Made by a program: the position numbers and the translations under genes. The notes under the pieces are model-generated. The model was not told where the DNA came from, searched no databases, and saw only the letters and a program-made list of their open reading frames with translations. Positions 43,151-45,266 of a stretch of DNA of 45,266 nt are shown piece by piece (positions within the stretch are counted from its first letter, which is position 1; every line of letters begins with the position of its first letter). This stretch comes from Nocardia testacea NBRC 100365 (GTDB taxonomy: Bacteria > Actinomycetota > Actinomycetes > Mycobacteriales > Mycobacteriaceae), in contig NZ_BAGJ01000259.1 in the NCBI RefSeq assembly GCF_000308775.1, positions 1 to 45,266 of the forward strand, read 5' to 3'.

Positions 43151-45266
43151 ATGGATTCGCGATCGGCCACAGCTGTCGACCACAATCTTGATCTCATTCC
43201 GTTGTCGCGGGCGCAGTACAGCATGTGGCTGGCCGACAATCTTCCGGGTGGGCCGAACGTCAATATCGCGCAGTACGTCGATATCGAGGGCGAGATCGAT
43301 ATCGACCTGCTCACCGAGGCGGTCAATATCGCCGGGCGGGAAACCGAATCACTGATCGCGCGGGTCGTCGAAATCGACGGCCGGCCTTATCAATTCGTAG
43401 ACCGCGATATCACCTATGCCGACGCCCTGCTGGATCTGTCCGATGCCGACGATCCCTACGCCGCGGCCATGGAGTGGATGCGCCGTGACTACAGCACCAG
43501 GGCCGTCGACCTCGGCCGGGACCGGCTGGCCGTCGGCAAATTCATCAAGATCGGCGAGCGGCGGCATCTGTGGTACGCACGCGCACACCATCTGATCATC
43601 GACGGATACGGCGCGTTCAATTTCATCGGGCGGGTCACCGAGCACTACAACGCGGCCATCGAGAGCAGACAGCCTGCGCGGTTGGTGGCCGCGAGCCTGC
43701 GGGAAATCGCCGAAGCCGAACGCGCTTACCACGCGAGTCCGCGCTTCGAATCCGACCGGGCGTACTGGCACGAGAAGATTTCCGATCTCCCTACGCCGGT
43801 GAGTCTTTCGGGACGTGCCGCGCGCTGGAGCGACAGCGACCATATGGCCGGCCGGCAGTTGCCGGGCCGGCTGTCGGAGCTGCTGGAGCGATTCGCGGAG
43901 GACCAGGGGGCTTCGCCCGCCCAGGTGATCATCGCCGCGTTCGCCGCGTTCCTGGCAAGGATGACGGGTTCCGATGAGGTGGTGCTGTCGATGCCGGTGA
44001 GCGGCCGGGTGACCCGGCGCCTGCGGCACGCCGCCGCCATGCTGGCGAACATGGTGCCGATCCGGTTCGCGGTGACGCCGCAGACCACGGTCGGGGGATT
44101 GGTCGGCGCCGCGGTGTCCGAACTGGTTTCGGCGATCCGCCACCAGCTCTACCGGTTCGAGGATATGCGCCGCGAAACGAATATCGCGGATACGGCCGCC
44201 AATTCGTTCGGACCGGTCGTCAACATCTTGTTCTTCGACAGCGAGATCCGCCTGGGCTCCGCCGTCGGCCGTTATCGAGCCCTCACTTCCGGTGCGCTCG
44301 ACGATATGCAGCTCAATCTCTACCGCCCCGGTTCCGACGGGCCGCTGCTGCTCGAACTGCACGGAAATCCGAATCTGTACGGCCAGGACGAACTCGAACT
44401 GCACACCACGCGATTCGTCGAATTCCTGCGGCGCCTGCTGGAAACACCCCTGGACACCCCCGTAGTGAGTATTCCACTGGTCGATGCCGTAGAGGAACAG
44501 CGCATTGTCGGCGGCCTCGCGGGGCGCGACGGTGTGCTCGCGGACACAACGCTGGTCGGTCTGCTGACCGAGCAGGCCGCAGCGACCCCCGACGCGGTCG
44601 CCGTGACCTGCGGTTCGACCGCCCTGACCTACCGGGAGCTGGACGAGCGGTCCAATCGGTTCGCCCGCGCGCTCATCGCCCGCGGCGCCGGGCCGGAGAC
44701 CCTGGTGGCCGTGGCGATGCCGCGGGACGCCGATCTGCTCGTCGCCACCCTGGCCGTACTGAAATCGGGGGCCGGATATCTGCCGCTCGATATCGCCCAC
44801 CCCGCCGACCGGCTCGACTACGTGCTCGCCGACGCCGCGCCGGTGCTGGTGGTCACGAACAGCGCACTGCGCGACAGTGTTCCGGGTGACGCGGCCCGGA
44901 AAGTGGTCTTCGACGACCGCGCCGGATCCGACGGCGACAGCGCACCGGTCACCGAGGCCGAACGATCCCGTCCGCTGCGGCCGGACAATATCGCCTACGC
45001 CATCTACACCTCCGGCTCGACCGGCCGGCCCAAGGGTGTGCCGATCGCGCACCGTGCCGTGGCGTCGTATCTGACCAATGCCTGTGCCGAGATCGGGGTC
45101 CGGCCCGGCGATGTCTGGACCTTGTTCCACTCCTTCGCATTCGACTATTCGGTGTGGGAGATCTTCGGGCCGCTGGTCTCCGGGGGCCGCGTCGTGGTGA
45201 TGGACACCGCGACCACCCGGTCGCCCGACGACGTCGTACGCCTGGTGGCGCGGGAGAAGGTCACCG
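43151..45266 (+). CDS. Non-ribosomal peptide synthetase, condensation-adenylation start (cut by window end)
   Basis: 705 codons are visible and open to the window edge. The condensation domain spans about 15-440: DLIPLSRAQYSMWLA at the start, active site HHLIIDG (His146, His147, Asp151, Gly152). The adenylation domain starts at about 465 (LTYRELDERSNRFAR); A3 is YTSGSTGRPKG near 620; A4 is FAFDYSVWEIFG near 662. The first readable pocket residues (Asp, Tyr, Trp) resemble Thr/Ser-type codes, but the rest lies outside. Starting with a condensation domain, like EntF and DhbF, suggests a donor acyl group on another protein, as in siderophores. ATG after GAGAGGTTGGAAG. The product is not predictable here. 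Confidence 0.93.
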   Translation, partial: MDSRSATAVDHNLDLIPLSRAQYSMWLADNLPGGPNVNIAQYVDIEGEIDIDLLTEAVNIAGRETESLIARVVEIDGRPYQFVDRDITYADALLDLSDADDPYAAAMEWMRRDYSTRAVDLGRDRLAVGKFIKIGERRHLWYARAHHLIIDGYGAFNFIGRVTEHYNAAIESRQPARLVAASLREIAEAERAYHASPRFESDRAYWHEKISDLPTPVSLSGRAARWSDSDHMAGRQLPGRLSELLERFAEDQGASPAQVIIAAFAAFLARMTGSDEVVLSMPVSGRVTRRLRHAAAMLANMVPIRFAVTPQTTVGGLVGAAVSELVSAIRHQLYRFEDMRRETNIADTAANSFGPVVNILFFDSEIRLGSAVGRYRALTSGALDDMQLNLYRPGSDGPLLLELHGNPNLYGQDELELHTTRFVEFLRRLLETPLDTPVVSIPLVDAVEEQRIVGGLAGRDGVLADTTLVGLLTEQAAATPDAVAVTCGSTALTYRELDERSNRFARALIARGAGPETLVAVAMPRDADLLVATLAVLKSGAGYLPLDIAHPADRLDYVLADAAPVLVVTNSALRDSVPGDAARKVVFDDRAGSDGDSAPVTEAERSRPLRPDNIAYAIYTSGSTGRPKGVPIAHRAVASYLTNACAEIGVRPGDVWTLFHSFAFDYSVWEIFGPLVSGGRVVVMDTATTRSPDDVVRLVAREKVT

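Noticed and set aside
42678..43355. Plus-strand open frame overlapping the start of the NRPS
   Set aside because: Arg-rich composition, no family features, and it conflicts with the clearly real condensation domain frame from 43151.

Overview
The window is high-GC actinobacterial DNA, dense with tightly coupled genes (many ATGA/GTGA overlaps, many GTG starts). NmtR/KmtR-type nickel sensors, a CtpJ-type P1B4 ATPase, an actinobacterial-type group 1h [NiFe] hydrogenase locus, an IclR-controlled homogentisate locus and an NRPS together point to a mycolic-acid-group actinomycete such as Nocardia or a relative. The genus is inferred, not proven.

Layout. 1-2995: an alpha/beta-hydrolase, a GbsR/MarR-type regulator and an LCMT-type methyltransferase form a small operon behind a striking 40-bp near-perfect palindrome (234-273). 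2996-9299 (minus strand): an OsmC-family protein, and a giant 1822-residue acyl-CoA carboxylase that carries biotin carboxylase, biotin carrier and carboxyltransferase on one chain and ends at a 15-bp-arm terminator. 9780-15514: an IclR regulator divergent from an NTF2-fold protein, two short-chain dehydrogenases, a KstD/FrdA-like flavoprotein and an aromatic-acid-type MFS transporter. The intergenic region carries three alternating copies of an IclR-like half-site, and the run ends at a 16-bp-arm terminator. 15611-20262: homogentisate 1,2-dioxygenase, an unrecognised protein, fumarylacetoacetase and a two-subunit 3-oxoacid CoA-transferase, i.e. homogentisate to fumarate plus acetoacetyl-CoA, with no recognisable maleylacetoacetate isomerase.

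20572-36219: a complete group 1h (high-affinity, actinobacterial) [NiFe] hydrogenase locus. It holds hypA and hypB, a perfect CRP-type operator, the small and large subunits, a NifU-Rieske fusion protein, several locus-specific proteins of unknown function (DUF5947, DUF6084, a 464-residue protein, a 39-residue single-span peptide, an acidic disordered protein), the maturation protease, hypC, hypF, a second hypC, hypD, hypE, a NiCoT nickel permease and a DUF6390-like protein. 36189-40416: a metal-homeostasis module with an MFS exporter divergent from a KmtR-like sensor, and NmtR divergent from a CtpJ/NmtA-type P1B4 ATPase with a TGAA-N6-TTCA operator between them. Nickel uptake, use, sensing and efflux are therefore physically linked.

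40443-45266: a two-hotdog acyl-CoA thioesterase, a CsbD stress protein behind a SigB/SigF-like promoter, a YczE/YitT-type membrane protein, and, divergent from it, the start of an NRPS (condensation plus adenylation domains) that runs off the window.

Most original points: the possible ring-oxidising and aromatising cassette feeding homogentisate; the orphan protein in the position of the missing isomerase; the nickel uptake/efflux module joined to an atmospheric-type hydrogenase; and the YczE-NRPS pairing.
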